Origin: an uncultured Roseateles sp.
GTDB taxonomy: Bacteria; Pseudomonadota; Gammaproteobacteria; Burkholderiales; Burkholderiaceae_C
DNA length: 64,000 bases
Assembly: GCF_945956965.1 (NCBI RefSeq)
Contig: NZ_CAMFJS010000006.1
Location: 62,001-126,000, forward strand
Direction of reading: 5' to 3'
Shown: in pieces, positions 55,375-64,000 of the stretch
Layout: every line of letters begins with the position of its first letter
How positions within the stretch are numbered: the stretch's first letter is position 1
Notes under the pieces: model-generated
The model's database searches: none
Told to the model about the DNA's origin: nothing
The model's input: the letters and a program-made list of their open reading frames with translations, nothing else
Position numbers and translations under genes: made by a program

Positions 55375-57003
55375 ATGCAAACACCTCGCCTTTTTTCGCG
55401 CCGCGGCAGCGTGCCGCGCAGCGTTTTGCCGCGCAAACTGGCGCTGAGCGTGCTGGCGGCCTTGATGCTGGTCAGTGGGCCGCGGCCCGGCGTGGCGCAA
55501 GTGAATCTGCCCACGCTGGGCGACTCGGTCTCGGCCGATTTGGATGTGGGCGCGGAGCGGCGTTTCGGCGACCAGATCATGCGCCAGATTCGCCCCGACC
55601 CCGACCTGCTGGACGACCCCATCCTGCTGGAGTATGTGCAGGGCGTGTGGGCGCCGCTGGTGGCGGCCGGGGTGAGGCTGGGCAATATCGGTGACGAGAC
55701 CAAGGATCACTTCGCCTGGGAGATCTTTCTGGTGCGCGACAAGACGGTCAACGCCTTCGCGCTGCCGGGCGGCTTTGTGGGCGTGCACCTGGGTTTGATC
55801 GCCATGACCGTGTCGCGTGATGAACTGGCCTCGGTGCTGGGCCACGAGTTGTCGCATGTGACGCAGCGGCATATCGCCCGCCGCATTGTTGGCGACTCGC
55901 GCAATAGCTTGCTGGCCACGGCAGCCATGGTGGCCGGGCTGATCATCGCAGCGCGCAGCGGCAGCGTGGACGGTGCCAATGCGGCCATTGTTGGCAGCCA
56001 GGCAGCGGCCGCCGCAGCGTCCCTGGCCTTCTCGCGTGACATGGAGCGCGAGGCCGACCGGGTGGGCTTCCAGGTGATGACGCAGGCGGGTTATGCGCCA
56101 GCCGGCATGTTCAGCATGTTCGAGCGCATGGAACAGAGCTACCACCTGATGGACGCGGGCAACTACCCCTATCTGCGTTCGCACCCGCTGACCAGCGAGC
56201 GCATCGGTGACGCCCGCACCCGCATGGGCACCGAGGCCTTTGTGCGCCCGCAGGGCGTGGCCGAGCATGCCTTGATGGCGGCGCGGGCCAAGGTCTTGAT
56301 GGACCCGCGCGCCGAAGCCTGGGCGGCGTTGCAAAACCTGGACGCCGGCGTGCGCGACACCAGCAGCAAGGACGGCGGCAAGGGCTATGAGCAGCTCGGT
56401 GCCCGCTACGCCAGCGCCCTGGCCTCCATCAAGATGCGTGATTTCGCGCGCGCCGAGAACGCCTTGCGCAGCGCCGAACTGACGCTTCAGTTATTGGGCC
56501 CCGACGAGCGCGCCAGCCGCGATCTGCGTTATCTGCGCGCCGAACTCGCCACGGCCAAGGGCCAGGCCGGCGATGGTTTTGCGGCACTGGCGGGCCTAGC
56601 GGGTGAGCGCTCAAGGCCCATGCTGATGCAGCGCGCTCAGCTGGCCATGGTGGACAGCAGCGGCATCGAATCGGCCCGCCAGGCGGCCGATGATTTGCAA
56701 ACCTATGTGAGCCTCAATCCCCGCGATCCCGGCGCTTGGGCCCAGCTGGCCCAGCTGTGGGATCGTTTGAACCAGCCCTTGCGCGCGCTGCGTGCGCAAG
56801 GCGAGGTGCGTGCCGCCATGGGCGATTTGAATGGGGCGATTGACCGCTTGCGCTCGGGCCTGCGCCAATCGCGTGGCCGTGATGCCGATCAGATCGAGGC
56901 GGCGGTGATTGATTCCCGCCTGCGGGCGCTCACCTACGAGCGCCGCCAATTGCTGGCCGAGATGTACCCGCGTGGCGTGCCTCCCGGCGCCGAGTTGCCC
57001 TGA
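55375..57003 (+). CDS. BepA-type M48 metalloprotease with TPR domain
   Basis: A 542-residue periplasmic zinc protease. After a signal peptide (ending near GVAQVN) the protease domain has HELSH (near residue 160) and EADRVGFQVM. The C-terminal half is helical TPR-like sequence. This is the BepA/YfgC architecture, which assembles or degrades outer-membrane proteins such as LptD. ATG 55375 is used; TTG codons just upstream sit at better distance from a GGAG, so the start is uncertain by two codons. Confidence 0.92.
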   Translation: MQTPRLFSRRGSVPRSVLPRKLALSVLAALMLVSGPRPGVAQVNLPTLGDSVSADLDVGAERRFGDQIMRQIRPDPDLLDDPILLEYVQGVWAPLVAAGVRLGNIGDETKDHFAWEIFLVRDKTVNAFALPGGFVGVHLGLIAMTVSRDELASVLGHELSHVTQRHIARRIVGDSRNSLLATAAMVAGLIIAARSGSVDGANAAIVGSQAAAAAASLAFSRDMEREADRVGFQVMTQAGYAPAGMFSMFERMEQSYHLMDAGNYPYLRSHPLTSERIGDARTRMGTEAFVRPQGVAEHALMAARAKVLMDPRAEAWAALQNLDAGVRDTSSKDGGKGYEQLGARYASALASIKMRDFARAENALRSAELTLQLLGPDERASRDLRYLRAELATAKGQAGDGFAALAGLAGERSRPMLMQRAQLAMVDSSGIESARQAADDLQTYVSLNPRDPGAWAQLAQLWDRLNQPLRALRAQGEVRAAMGDLNGAIDRLRSGLRQSRGRDADQIEAAVIDSRLRALTYERRQLLAEMYPRGVPPGAELP

Positions 57004-57010
57004 GGTCGGC

Positions 57011-57367
57011 TCAGTCCAGCGAGGGGAACAGCCGCTCCATCAGCACATCGATCAACATGCCGCACAGGCTGTAAATCAGTGAGCCGATCAGCGCGGCGGT
57101 GAAGTTGACGACCACAAAGCCATTGAGCAAGTAAGCGGCGGCCCAGAACATCAATGCGTTGATGACGAACAGGAACAGGCCCATGCTGATGACTGTGACC
57201 GGCAGGGTCAGCAGCACCAGAATGGGCCGCAGCAAGGTGTTGAGCAAGCCCAGCACCAGCGCGGCGATCAGCGCCGAGGTGAAGCTGGTGACCATCACGC
57301 CCGAATAGAGGTGGGCCACCAAGAGCAGGGCTCCGGCCAGCAAAAGCCAGCGTATCAATATCTTCAT
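57011..57367 (-). CDS. Phage-holin-superfamily-IV-like membrane protein
   Basis: A 118-residue protein with four hydrophobic helices, matching the small PF04020-type family named after mycobacterial phage holins. Chromosomal members are widespread and are not thought to lyse cells; function is unknown. It converges on bepA with seven bases between stops. Confidence 0.85.
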   Translation of the reverse strand: MKILIRWLLLAGALLLVAHLYSGVMVTSFTSALIAALVLGLLNTLLRPILVLLTLPVTVISMGLFLFVINALMFWAAAYLLNGFVVVNFTAALIGSLIYSLCGMLIDVLMERLFPSLD

Positions 57368-57549
57368 AGGCCTCCAGCCTGTTTGTTGGGTGCGCAGGGC
57401 GCGTGTTGCAAGGCGCAGTCAGCGCCGTGCTGCTAAGCGTACTTCATCTGCCGGCTTGAGCTGGGCATCAGACCCTGACTTGTGGCAAGCGTCACGCAGC
57501 GCACTGGCCCGAAGTCCTCATTGGGGGCCAGGTCTTGCGCGGGCTCAGG

Positions 57550-57555
57550 CATAAT
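57550..57555 (+). promoter_or_regulatory. -10-like element ahead of the riboswitch
   Basis: CATAAT lies ten bases before the predicted 5' end of the aptamer, so a transcript starting about 57562 would include the whole riboswitch. A matching -35 is not clear. Confidence 0.4.
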
Positions 57556-57564
57556 CCGGCTTTC

Positions 57565-57708
57565 CGAAAGGGGAGTAGCTACGCGGCATGGGCCCAATCC
57601 ATGTCGTGGCGGTGGCCCGTCAACACGGTGTCTGTGAAGATACCCGGGCGCCGCAGCTGGTGAGTGGATGCTGAAAGCCATCCGCGCCCTGTCCCGCAAG
57701 ACCTTTCG
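57565..57708 (+). ncRNA. yybP-ykoY (Mn2+) riboswitch
   Basis: The leader of the TerC/Alx gene begins CGAAAGGGGAGTAGCT and ends GCAAGACCTTTCG, both hallmark parts of the yybP-ykoY aptamer. The closing helix P1 pairs CGAAAGG (57565-57571) with CCTTTCG (57702-57708) exactly, and an internal CCCGGGCG region fits a side helix. In E. coli the same element controls alx and mntP in response to Mn2+ and pH. About 90 bases lie between the aptamer and the start codon, room for an expression platform. Confidence 0.9.
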
Positions 57709-57797
57709 ACCTTGGCCTTTTGCGTGCCTTCAGTCAGACTCTGCCTGAAGCACTCGGATGGCATGTCTGGTCGTTTTGTTTTTGCAGGAGATTCTTG

Positions 57798-58763
57798 ATG
57801 GATACAGTCGCGCCACTCTGGCTTTGGTACTTTTTCGTGGGCTCGGTCATCGTGGCCCTGTTTGTGGACTTTGTCGTGCTGCGCAAGCAGGGCGCGCATG
57901 AAGTCTCGGTCAAAGAGGCTCTCAACTGGTCTTTGGTCTGGGTGGGCTTGAGCCTGGCCTTTAACGGCCTGTTCTGGTGGGCCGTCAAAGACAGCACGGG
58001 TGATGTGGTTCTGGCCAATACCAAGGCGCTGGAATTCCTGACCGGTTATCTGATTGAGAAATCACTCGCGGTCGACAACATCTTTGTCTTCCTGATGATC
58101 TTCACCTACTTCTCGGTGCCTGCGGCGTACCAGAAGCGGGTGCTGATGTACGGCATCATCGGCGCCATCATTCTGCGCACCGTGATGATTCTGGTGGGCA
58201 GCTGGTTGATCGAAGAGTTCCACTGGGTCCTGTACATCTTCGGCGCCTTCTTGCTGCTGACAGGTATCAAGATGTGGTGGGCCTCGGGCAAAGAGCCTGA
58301 TCTGGAATCCAACCCGGCCCTCAAGCTGCTGCGCAAGACCATGCCGGTGAGCAAGAACTTCGACGGTGAGAAGTTCCTGACGATGGAGAACGGCAAGCGC
58401 GTGGCCACGCCGCTGCTGCTGGTGATTGCCTTGGTGGGCATGACCGACGTGATCTTCGCGGTGGACTCGATCCCCGCGATCTTCGCCATCACCAAGGATC
58501 CCTTCATCGTGCTGACCTCGAACATCTTCGCGATCCTGGGTCTGCGCGCCATGTACTTCCTGCTGGCGGCGATGGCTTCCAAGTTCCATTTGCTGAGCTA
58601 CGGCCTGGCGGTGGTGCTGGCCTTCATCGGCACCAAGATGATGTTGATCGATATCTACAAGATCCCGGTCCTAGTGTCTCTGGGTGTGGTGGTGCTGATT
58701 CTGGCCATCACCATGGTCTGGAGCTTGAAGACCGCGCCGAAGATCGCTGCCGACAAGTCCTGA
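57798..58763 (+). CDS. alx: TerC/Alx-family membrane protein
   Basis: A 321-residue polytopic protein of the Alx branch of TerC. Paired acidic motifs in membrane helices: EKSLAVDNIFVF and DVIFAVDSIPAIFA. Alx has been tied to Mn2+ export and alkaline response, which fits the riboswitch upstream. ATG 57798-57800 follows GCAGGAG at good spacing; the sequence upstream in frame belongs to the leader RNA. Confidence 0.93.
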   Translation: MDTVAPLWLWYFFVGSVIVALFVDFVVLRKQGAHEVSVKEALNWSLVWVGLSLAFNGLFWWAVKDSTGDVVLANTKALEFLTGYLIEKSLAVDNIFVFLMIFTYFSVPAAYQKRVLMYGIIGAIILRTVMILVGSWLIEEFHWVLYIFGAFLLLTGIKMWWASGKEPDLESNPALKLLRKTMPVSKNFDGEKFLTMENGKRVATPLLLVIALVGMTDVIFAVDSIPAIFAITKDPFIVLTSNIFAILGLRAMYFLLAAMASKFHLLSYGLAVVLAFIGTKMMLIDIYKIPVLVSLGVVVLILAITMVWSLKTAPKIAADKS

Positions 58764-58831
58764 TCGGAGTAAGCGGGGTAGCAGTGCCATTGCGCTGTTG
58801 CCGCTGATGCTCCGCCTGGCATCTCATCGCT

Positions 58832-58868
58832 AAAAACCCATCCGCTCACCGCGGGTGGGTTTTTTTTT
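58832..58868 (+). terminator. Rho-independent terminator after alx
   Basis: Stem AACCCATCCGC/GCGGGTGGGTT with one G-T pair and flanking A/T pairs, then eight T, about 70 bp past the stop. Confidence 0.94.
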
Positions 58869-58973
58869 CGTCCATTTGCCGCAGCGCCTGAGCCCGAATT
58901 CCCGAGATCCCAATGGACATGAGCGTGAACTTCAAGCCGCCACGCACCCGACCGCCAGCCCCTTTGAGTTCTT

Positions 58974-58992
58974 GTAATGAGAATCGTTCTTG
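58974..58992 (+). promoter_or_regulatory. Fur box upstream of tonB-exbBD
   Basis: The site GTAATGAGAATCGTTCTTG keeps the core of the Fur consensus (TAATGA-AAT-C-TT) in an otherwise GC-rich region. An A/T-rich TTAATATTT follows as a -10 candidate. It controls the iron-uptake genes downstream by position. Confidence 0.82.
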
Positions 58993-59047
58993 TTTGTGTT
59001 AATATTTGTGTATCGATGACCTCCGCAGCGCGCTGCTCCTTTTCCCC

Positions 59048-59887
59048 GTGAAACCCCTTCTCGCCTTGTCTGACACTGCACCCTCCGCGGCTTGCGATCC
59101 TGTGCCGACGCAGGCCTTGGGTGAGCGGCGTATCGCGGGCGCTCAAGCACCCTCGGGCGCGCGCCGGGCCAAGGTGCAGCCCTTGCATATGGCGCCCCGT
59201 CATGACGGTTTGGACCCGGTGGCGCGCCGCAGCTTGGCCATCGTCGTCGTCCTTTTGCACGCCCTGGCGGGCTGGGCGCTGCTGCAGGTGCGGGAAGTGC
59301 GTGAGGCGGTGGTGGAAGCCGCGCCCATCATGGTCAGCTTGCTGGCGCCGGTGCGGCCTAATGAGCCGGTCAAGCCCCAGCCGGCACCGCCGCAGCCGCA
59401 GCTAAAACCCCAGCCCAGCCAGCCGGTCGCCCGCCCCACCAATTTGTTGGCGGCAGCCCCTCAGCTGTCGCAGCCGACCGACTTTGTCGTTGCCCGTGCG
59501 GAGCCCATCGAGGCCTTGCCGGTGCCCGCCGCCAGCAGCGTGCCCACGGCCTTGTCGACCCCGCCGGCGCCAGCGGCCACCGCCGTTGAGCCGCCGGCCG
59601 CGAAGAAGATCGCCCCCAATGCCTTGCGCTATCTGACCGAGCCGCGGGTGAACGTGCCGCTGCTGTCGCGCCGCCTGGGCGAAAGCGGCATGGTGCATCT
59701 GCGCATCGTGGTCGATGCCAAGGGCAATCTCAAGGAAGCCAGCGTGAAGAAGTCTTCGGGCTTCGAGCGCCTGGACAAGCAAGCCTTGGAAGACATCCGC
59801 AGTGCCCGCTTCGTCGCACATATGGAGAACGGCCAAGCGCTGCAGGTGGAAAGCATTGCCGTGCTGTCTTACGAGTTGGAGCGCTGA
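59048..59887 (+). CDS. tonB: Energy transducer TonB
   Basis: Links the proton-motive force of ExbBD to outer-membrane receptors. One membrane helix (SLAIVVVLLHALAGWALL) precedes a periplasmic Pro-rich spacer (KPQPAPPQPQLKPQPSQP) and a C-terminal TonB domain ending VESIAVLSYELER. The start is uncertain: GTG 59048 is given, but ATG 59189 (MAPRHDG, 15 residues before the helix, the usual TonB layout) is equally plausible. It precedes exbB by 58 bp. Confidence 0.9.
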   Translation: MKPLLALSDTAPSAACDPVPTQALGERRIAGAQAPSGARRAKVQPLHMAPRHDGLDPVARRSLAIVVVLLHALAGWALLQVREVREAVVEAAPIMVSLLAPVRPNEPVKPQPAPPQPQLKPQPSQPVARPTNLLAAAPQLSQPTDFVVARAEPIEALPVPAASSVPTALSTPPAPAATAVEPPAAKKIAPNALRYLTEPRVNVPLLSRRLGESGMVHLRIVVDAKGNLKEASVKKSSGFERLDKQALEDIRSARFVAHMENGQALQVESIAVLSYELER

Positions 59888-59945
59888 GCTTCTCCGCGCC
59901 ACCCTCATCATCAAATCAATCGACTCTGACCCCAATTAAGAAGAT

Positions 59946-60722
59946 ATGGAACCTACTTCCACGGTTGGCTTTGGCCACTTCATTGCGCAGTCCGACTTTG
60001 TCGGCAAGTTCCTGTTCGGCGTGCTGGTGCTGATGTCGGTGGCGTCTTGGGTGCTGATCGCCTCCAAAGGCCTAACGCAGTATTTGCGCGGCAAGCGCAG
60101 CAGCGTGTTTCTGGACTTCTTCTGGAACGCCGGCTCGCTCGATGCGGTGCAGGCCGAACTCAGTGCGAATGGTGCGCGTGACCCCTTCGCCCATCTGAGC
60201 GCCCAGGCCTTGCATGCCCAAGCTCACCATGCCCGCCACGGCTCAGCGCGCCTGGCCGAGGCCGGCAGCAGCAATGACTTCATCACCCGCACGATCAAGA
60301 AGGTGTTGGACGAAGAGACGACGCGCTTGGAATCCGGCCTGACCACCTTGGCCACCATCGGCGCCACTGCGCCTTTCGTGGGTCTGTTCGGCACCGTCTG
60401 GGGCGTGTATCACGCACTGGTGGCCATCGGCATGAGCGGCGCGGGCACGCTGGACAAAGTGGCCGGACCCGTGGGTGAGGCTTTGATCATGACCGGCGTT
60501 GGCCTGGCCGTGGCGATTCCCGCCGTGATGGCCTACAACGCATTTAGCCGCAGCAACCGCGTGCTCGGCGGTCGCCTCGATGCCTTTGCCTACGAGTTGC
60601 ACAGCTTCCTCACCCTGGGCGAAGCACCCGGCGCCAGCGCTGCGGCGCAAGCCCCGAGCGCCGCACAGGCCGCCGCACCGGTGCGCAATCTGCGCGCTGC
60701 CACGAACAACGCGGCGGTCTGA
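59946..60722 (+). CDS. exbB: Biopolymer transport protein ExbB
   Basis: MotA/TolQ/ExbB proton-channel subunit, 258 residues, with three membrane helices. The signature TIGATAPFVGLFGTVWGVYH and GEALIMTGVGLAVAIPAVMA are typical. The C-terminal Ala/Pro-rich tail is not conserved. It forms the TonB motor with ExbD, whose gene starts four bases later. Confidence 0.96.
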   Translation: MEPTSTVGFGHFIAQSDFVGKFLFGVLVLMSVASWVLIASKGLTQYLRGKRSSVFLDFFWNAGSLDAVQAELSANGARDPFAHLSAQALHAQAHHARHGSARLAEAGSSNDFITRTIKKVLDEETTRLESGLTTLATIGATAPFVGLFGTVWGVYHALVAIGMSGAGTLDKVAGPVGEALIMTGVGLAVAIPAVMAYNAFSRSNRVLGGRLDAFAYELHSFLTLGEAPGASAAAQAPSAAQAAAPVRNLRAATNNAAV

Positions 60723-60726
60723 GGCC

Positions 60727-61146
60727 ATGGCTTTCGCGTCTTTTGACAATAAGCGCTCGGCCGGCCCGGTGGCCGAGATCAATATGGTGCCGCTGATCGA
60801 TGTGATGCTGGTGCTGCTGGTGATCTTCATCGTCACCGCCCCGCTTTTGAGCCATGCGGTCAAGCTGGATCTGCCCAAGGTCAGCAGCACGCTCAACCAG
60901 GCTGTGCCCGACAAGATTGAGCTGGCCATCGATGCCACGGGCCAGCGCTTCTGGAACGGCGAGGCGCTGAACCGCGCCGAGGCCGCTGCGCGCTTTGCCG
61001 CCGAAGGCCTCAAGCCCCAGCAGCCCGAAGTGCATTTGCGCGCCGACCAGGCCGTGCCCTATCGCTTTGTGGCCGAGACCTTGGCCGATGCCAGCAAGGC
61101 CGGCCTCAGCAAAGTGGGCTTTGTCAGCGAGCCCGAGCGGCCCTGA
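60727..61146 (+). CDS. exbD: Biopolymer transport protein ExbD
   Basis: Single-pass motor subunit, 139 residues. The proton-path Asp sits in INMVPLIDVMLVLLVIFIV near residue 25, followed by a periplasmic domain. It belongs to the tonB-exbB-exbD operon under the Fur box. Confidence 0.96.
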   Translation: MAFASFDNKRSAGPVAEINMVPLIDVMLVLLVIFIVTAPLLSHAVKLDLPKVSSTLNQAVPDKIELAIDATGQRFWNGEALNRAEAAARFAAEGLKPQQPEVHLRADQAVPYRFVAETLADASKAGLSKVGFVSEPERP

Positions 61147-61280
61147 GGCGCACGTACGCCCAATTCCTTTCATCTTCGCCAGCCTCCAGCCAGCCTTGTT
61201 TTCGAACCCAAGTCCGCCCCTTTGATCGGGCGGCTTCAGGCATCGCCATGCCTGCACATTCCTCCTGGAGTACCACGACC

Positions 61281-63533
61281 ATGCATCCCCGCAATCGCCG
61301 CCTACCTACTTCCGCCTTGCTGCCCTTGGGCGCATTGGCCGCCGGCTTTGGCCTGGCCACTGCCGCTTTGGCGCAGACCGCGCCCGCCGCTGAGCCGGTG
61401 GAAAGCTCGCTGCCCATCGTGCGCGGCAAAGCCAGCGCCGAGCGCGATGGCAAAGAGTCCTATCAAGCGGTGGAGACCCGCATCGGCAAGGGCAAGCAAG
61501 AGCTGCGCGACATCCCGCAATCCGTCACCGTGGTGACCGAAAAGCTGATGGATGACCGCAACCTCGACACCTTGAAAGACGCGCTGCGCAACACCTCGGG
61601 CATCAGCTTCATGGCGGCCGAGGGTGGCGAAGAAGACATCCGCCTGCGCGGCTTCGCCCTGCAAGCCACCGGCGACATCTTTGTTGACGGCGTGCGCGAC
61701 CCCGCTTTCTACGACCGCGACACCTTCTTCGCCGATCGTGTGGAAGTGATGCGTGGCTCGGCCTCCATGCTGTTCGGCCGTGGCTCCACGGGCGGCGCGG
61801 TCAATCTGGTGACCAAGACACCGCGTTTGATCGATGAGCATCAAGTCGACCTGAGCGTGGCCAGCCACAACTCGCTGCGCGCCGTGGGTGACTTCAACGT
61901 CAAGACCGGCGAGAGCTCGGCCCTGCGCGTGGCCGCCATGGTCAACCGCTCGGACAACAACGGTGCCGGCTCCAGCCTGGACAAAAAGGGCGCCATCGTC
62001 GCCTACCGTTTCGGCATTGGCGAGGTGGATGAGTTCACCCTGACCGCCTTCCACCTCAATAACAACAATGGCATGAACTACGGCATGCCTTGGATCGACC
62101 CCAGCCTGACTTCGCCGGACAGCGCCGTGACGCTGACCCCGCTCAAGCCCACGGCCTACTTCGGCATGGCCAGCGACTACAACCGCGGTACCGCCAGCCA
62201 GCTGACCGGCGCTCACACCCACCGCTTCAGCAGCAATGTGGAATTGACCAGCAAGCTGCGCTTCAGCGACTACACCCGCGACCAACGTGCCGGCACGGTG
62301 CGCTTTGCCCGTGCCAATTTGCAGCCCGATGGCAAAGATGTGACGCTGGAAACGCTGAGCGCCAAGACCGTGATTTCGCGCGGCACGCAGCTGAAGATTC
62401 AAGACATGCAAACCGTGCACGCCCAAAGCGACTTGACTGCCAAGTTCAAGGGCTGGGGCCTGGGCCACGAGCTGCAAGCCGGTGTCGACTTCGCGCAGGA
62501 AAAGAAGCAGGTGTTCACGCCGCGCAGCGCGGCACAAGGCGGCGTCAACCTGACCAAGCCCAACACCACGCTGGGCACGCCCGATGACGGCGCCTGGATT
62601 GATGAAGGCTCACGCGTGCTGCGTACCGCCAATGAGTACACCTCGCGTGCGGCAGGCGCCTATGTGCAGGATCTGGTGCAGGTCGCGCCGGCCTGGAAGA
62701 TTCTGGCCGGCTTGCGTTTCGACCACCTGAAGGGCGATTACGACAGCTACGCGATTCCCGCCAATGCTGCCGGCCCGGTGACCACCTCGTCGTACACCAT
62801 GAAGGTCAAGGAATGGAGCAAGCGCCTGGGCGTGCTGTTCCAGCCGAACGAGCGCATGTCTTTCCACGCCTCGGCCGCTACCTCTTTCAATACCTCGGGC
62901 GATGCTTACTCGCTGGGGGCAACGAATGTGGACACGCCGCCCGAGCAGTCCATCAACCTGGAGCTGGGCGCCAAGATCGACAGCGCGGACGGCAAGTTCA
63001 GCAGCCGCTACGCGATCTTCCAGACCACCAAGCTGCATGAGCGCAATACCGACCCGCTGGTGAATCTGGTTGTGCTTTCGGGCAAGCGCCATGTGGCCGG
63101 CTTTGAGATGGACTTCAGTGGCAATCTGGCACCGGGCTGGGAGGTTTACGGTTCCTATATGTGGATGCCGATCGCCCGCATTGATGAAGGCATTGCGGCC
63201 ACGGCCTCGGAGAAGGTCGGTGATCGTCCTTCGTTGACCCCGCGCCACAGCGGCACCATCTGGAGCAGCTACCAGCTGACCCAAAGCCTGCGCATCGGTG
63301 CCGGCCTGACCGCCCGCAGCGAGCAGACGCCTAACCGCAATCCAGGCTGGGCTGCACCGGGCTGGGTCACTGCCGATGTGATGGCCGAGTACGCAATCAT
63401 CCCCAAGCAGTTGCTGCTTAAACTCAATGTCAGCAATGTGGCCGACAAGCTGTATGCCGACTCGCTCTACACCGGTCACTATGTGCCGGGCGCGGGCCGC
63501 ATGGTCAGCCTGACCGGCAGCTATAAGTTCTAA
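61281..63533 (+). CDS. fiu: TonB-dependent siderophore receptor (Fiu-like)
   Basis: A 750-residue outer-membrane receptor; E. coli Fiu has 760. A signal peptide ends near AALAQTA. The plug carries [38 protein letters not shown] and [17 protein letters not shown], all hallmarks of catecholate/monomeric-catechol siderophore receptors, and the barrel ends in Phe. Upstream are exbD and the Fur box; a PiuC-type gene follows 25 bp later, an association known for Fiu/PiuA. GGAG precedes ATG 61281. Confidence 0.92.
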   Translation: MHPRNRRLPTSALLPLGALAAGFGLATAALAQTAPAAEPVESSLPIVRGKASAERDGKESYQAVETRIGKGKQELRDIPQSVTVVTEKLMDDRNLDTLKDALRNTSGISFMAAEGGEEDIRLRGFALQATGDIFVDGVRDPAFYDRDTFFADRVEVMRGSASMLFGRGSTGGAVNLVTKTPRLIDEHQVDLSVASHNSLRAVGDFNVKTGESSALRVAAMVNRSDNNGAGSSLDKKGAIVAYRFGIGEVDEFTLTAFHLNNNNGMNYGMPWIDPSLTSPDSAVTLTPLKPTAYFGMASDYNRGTASQLTGAHTHRFSSNVELTSKLRFSDYTRDQRAGTVRFARANLQPDGKDVTLETLSAKTVISRGTQLKIQDMQTVHAQSDLTAKFKGWGLGHELQAGVDFAQEKKQVFTPRSAAQGGVNLTKPNTTLGTPDDGAWIDEGSRVLRTANEYTSRAAGAYVQDLVQVAPAWKILAGLRFDHLKGDYDSYAIPANAAGPVTTSSYTMKVKEWSKRLGVLFQPNERMSFHASAATSFNTSGDAYSLGATNVDTPPEQSINLELGAKIDSADGKFSSRYAIFQTTKLHERNTDPLVNLVVLSGKRHVAGFEMDFSGNLAPGWEVYGSYMWMPIARIDEGIAATASEKVGDRPSLTPRHSGTIWSSYQLTQSLRIGAGLTARSEQTPNRNPGWAAPGWVTADVMAEYAIIPKQLLLKLNVSNVADKLYADSLYTGHYVPGAGRMVSLTGSYKF

Positions 63534-63558
63534 AGGGGCCGCAAGGCTTGTCACGCTC

Positions 63559-64000
63559 ATGTTGATCTGCATTCCCGCCGTTCTTGATTCCGACGCTTTG
63601 CAGCAGGCGCAGGCCTTGCTGGCCCAGGCCAGCTGGGAGCACGGGCGCAAGACGGCTGGGGTGCAGGCCGCCCTGGTCAAGAACAACGAGCAGCTCGCGT
63701 CCGGCAGTGAGCTCGCGCGCAGCTTGCAAGCCTTGATCTTGGGCGCGCTGGAGCGCAACACCACCTTCTTCTCGGCTGCCCTGCCCAAGCGGGTGCTGCC
63801 GCCCATATTCAACCGCTACAGCGGCGCGGCGAATACCTACGGCAATCATGTCGACCAGGCGATTCGCTACACGCCGGGCAGCGGCCAGCGTGTGCGCACC
63901 GATCTCTCCTGCACCTTGTTCCTGGCCGAACCGGCCGATTACGAGGGCGGTGAGTTGGTGATTGCAGACACCTACGGCGAGCAACGGGTCAAGCTGGCCG
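63559..64000 (+). CDS. piuC: PKHD-type Fe2+/2-oxoglutarate dioxygenase (PiuC/YbiX), truncated by window
   Basis: The first 147 residues of about 225 are visible. The start [16 protein letters not shown], the [14 protein letters not shown]-like stretch with Fe ligands His97 and Asp99, and [20 protein letters not shown] identify the PiuC/YbiX family; the second His lies beyond the edge. The family accompanies Fiu/PiuA receptors and is iron-regulated; its substrate is not established. The truncation is from the window edge only. Confidence 0.93.
   Translation, partial: MLICIPAVLDSDALQQAQALLAQASWEHGRKTAGVQAALVKNNEQLASGSELARSLQALILGALERNTTFFSAALPKRVLPPIFNRYSGAANTYGNHVDQAIRYTPGSGQRVRTDLSCTLFLAEPADYEGGELVIADTYGEQRVKLA

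Noticed and set aside
57433-57699. Possible 88-residue minus-strand protein upstream of alx
   Set aside because: It lies over the riboswitch, whose conserved RNA features explain the sequence better.

Overview
The window looks like ordinary chromosome of a high-GC betaproteobacterium. Protein families and gene order (recA-recX-DUF2889-sucC-sucD; mreB-mreC-mreD-mrdA-rodA; gatCAB) point to Burkholderiales, probably a Roseateles/Pelomonas/Rubrivivax-like member. That placement is inference. No tRNA, rRNA, CRISPR array, insertion sequence or prophage was seen.

Layout. 1-4.9 kb: a signalling block on the minus strand with a membrane diguanylate cyclase, an FHA protein, a PP2C phosphatase, a Ser/Thr kinase and a TerC-family protein. 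5-10.2 kb: sucCD, a DUF2889 gene, recX, a small NTF2-like gene and recA behind a perfect LexA box. 10.6-12.8 kb: an OmpR-type two-component pair. 12.8-18.9 kb: the rod-shape operon, in which MreC and PBP2 both end in long alanine-rich tails. 19.2-22.5 kb: gatCAB. 22.6-28.8 kb: a DUF4124 protein, pyrE, an orphan TonB receptor, exonuclease III and a class C beta-lactamase.

29-36.8 kb is the most interesting stretch. A TetR-type regulator diverges from an eight-gene tightly packed operon: FAD oxidoreductase, DUF1365, cyclopropane-synthase-like methyltransferase, chalcone-isomerase-like protein, MFS carrier, DUF3833 lipoprotein, SDR and NTF2-like protein. The core resembles fatty-acid-modifying clusters that other Proteobacteria keep under RpoE/ChrR singlet-oxygen control. 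Neither regulator is present here, so a lipid-modification pathway under TetR control is proposed.

36.8-46.6 kb: a degenerate HD-GYP protein with a structured leader, arsC, a D-aminoacylase-type amidohydrolase, an AraC regulator overlapping an aldehyde dehydrogenase, an HD-domain protein beside a class II aldolase, and a POT peptide transporter. 47-57.4 kb: LuxR-type and Crp-type regulators, two M48 proteases, a flavin reductase, a YtrA-like GntR/ABC operon with a perfect operator, a PglL-like glycan ligase, moaC and a holin-like membrane protein.

57.5-64 kb: a yybP-ykoY (Mn2+) riboswitch ahead of a second TerC/Alx protein, then an iron-uptake locus behind a Fur box: tonB, exbB, exbD, a catecholate-siderophore receptor and a PiuC-type dioxygenase cut by the window edge.
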